This document shows positions 63,530 through 64,000 of a stretch of DNA of 64,000 nucleotides, piece by piece (position 1 is the first letter of the stretch; each line of letters starts with the position of its first letter). Location of the stretch: contig JBILGM010000007.1 of the NCBI GenBank assembly GCA_044351045.1, positions 13,476 to 77,475 on the forward strand, read 5' to 3'. A program made the position numbers and the translations under genes. The notes under the pieces were generated by a model. The model made no database searches and was not told where the DNA came from. It saw only the letters and a list, made by a program, of their open reading frames with translations. The DNA is from UBA6136 sp044351045. Lineage in GTDB: Bacteria; Pseudomonadota; Gammaproteobacteria; Methylococcales; Methylococcaceae.

Positions 63530-63892
63530 ATGAGCCCAAACAAACTTAATGAGTATCGAAAGCGAGTCGAAGACGCACTTCGCATGGATGGGTACCCTGT
63601 TGATGCTTGGAAGGCTGCAGCTGAAAAAGATCTGCTCGAAAATCCAAGACCGCGTCCAGCAACCCGAATAATCCCCGGTTACACCCAAGGTGTAAAAATG
63701 GTCCGCCCCGGCTATGCGGAGTACCGTGCACATGGACGACATGCTGGTGTTTTAGTCCCCAGATGTTTGGCCAAAGCGCAACACGGTTCACACTGCGGCA
63801 GCATAGCAATGCGGGACTCATATCACTGTTCAAGACATGGAGGCCGAAGGCCGGGTCAGCACCGCAAGGGAACTATTAACCTGGCCACATAA
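63530..63892 (+). CDS. Phage-like small basic protein with Cys/His motif
   Basis: A 120-residue protein with a GAGGTG ribosome site before the ATG. The C-terminal part has cysteines and histidines in a pattern RCLAKAQHGSHCG ... YHCSRHGGRRPGQHR, like the CxxxxxxGxxCxxxxxxxxxCxxHGG element of many prophage or island-encoded small proteins (HGG-type). The N-terminal part is helical (MSPNKLNEYRKRVEDALRMD). Function unknown. It is followed by the IS630-type transposase start. Confidence 0.55.
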   Translation: MSPNKLNEYRKRVEDALRMDGYPVDAWKAAAEKDLLENPRPRPATRIIPGYTQGVKMVRPGYAEYRAHGRHAGVLVPRCLAKAQHGSHCGSIAMRDSYHCSRHGGRRPGQHRKGTINLAT

Positions 63893-63921
63893 TACAGTAC
63901 GCCTATGTTAAAATTCTGCTC

Positions 63922-64000
63922 ATGGAAATTGAGCGAATTGACACCCGAAAATTGGAGCCAGCCGCGCGCGAACAATTGCGTAAAACGGTGGTGCGTATGC
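63922..64000 (+). CDS. IS630-type transposase, N-terminal start (cut by window)
   Basis: The last 79 bases begin MEIERIDTRKLEPAAREQLRK, like the N-terminal helix-turn-helix leader of IS630-family transposases. The element's left end probably lies in 63893-63921, but terminal repeat and TA duplication cannot be checked without the other end. Short evidence only. Confidence 0.55.
   Translation, partial: MEIERIDTRKLEPAAREQLRKTVVRM

Noticed and set aside
1..64000. tRNA or rRNA genes and CRISPR arrays
   Set aside because: No tRNA T-loop with matching acceptor stem, rRNA stretch, or regularly spaced repeats was recognised by eye in the intergenic spaces; a covariance search could still find a missed tRNA.

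Overview
The window looks like chromosomal DNA from a gammaproteobacterial methylotroph, most likely a methanotroph of the order Methylococcales. Three things point there together: a complete fhcBADC set for tetrahydromethanopterin-linked formaldehyde/formate metabolism (51.2-56.3 kb), a hopanoid operon that includes the aminobacteriohopanetriol aminotransferase HpnO (1.3-10.6 kb), and a full glycogen gene set (31.0-37.8 kb). The genus cannot be fixed from this sequence alone. No rRNA, tRNA, CRISPR array or defence system was recognised.

Left part (0-10.7 kb): a leftward run of squalene synthase, shc, hpnG, hpnN, hpnO, copC and copD, with gaps of 2-58 bases between neighbours, faces a rightward hpnH across a 330-base control region with opposed sigma70-like promoters and nested inverted repeats. 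The products make squalene, cyclise it to hopene, add adenosine (HpnH), remove adenine (HpnG), aminate the side chain (HpnO) and move hopanoids to the outer membrane (HpnN). CopC and CopD, copper-handling proteins, are appended to the same run.

Next (10.7-20.7 kb) is a leftward envelope cluster skp-fabZ-lpxA-rnhB plus MOSC and small methyltransferase-like genes. It lacks lpxD and lpxB. A rightward four-gene oligopeptide-type ABC importer follows. A long leftward stretch (20.7-34.7 kb) carries a HEAT-repeat protein, a lone periplasmic binding protein, pmbA/tldD, a nitrilase-family amidase, rng, maf, rlmH, nadA, a secretin-N-domain protein, glgA and glgB; glgC and malQ diverge from it. After a gene-poor 1.2 kb gap holding one 59-residue membrane protein come ubiB-ubiJ-ubiE-DUF971-hslU-hslV (leftward).

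The 44.5-51 kb part holds an rRNA methyltransferase, a decayed LuxR-type quorum-sensing receptor, a tandem repeat, a DegP-type protease and a sulfite dehydrogenase operon. The fhcBADC operon (51.2-56.3 kb) has a good promoter and is interrupted between fhcA and fhcD by a broken hicAB toxin-antitoxin pair. Then come msbA, a YbdD-like protein, rpmG/rpmB, gshB, prfB with its programmed frameshift, and lysS. The last 1.1 kb changes character: small phage-like or unknown ORFs and the start of an IS630-type transposase.

The most noteworthy observations are the hicAB remnant inside the C1 operon, the copper genes joined to the hopanoid operon, the mirrored promoter region of the hopanoid locus, the LuxR pseudogene and the tandem repeat before degP.
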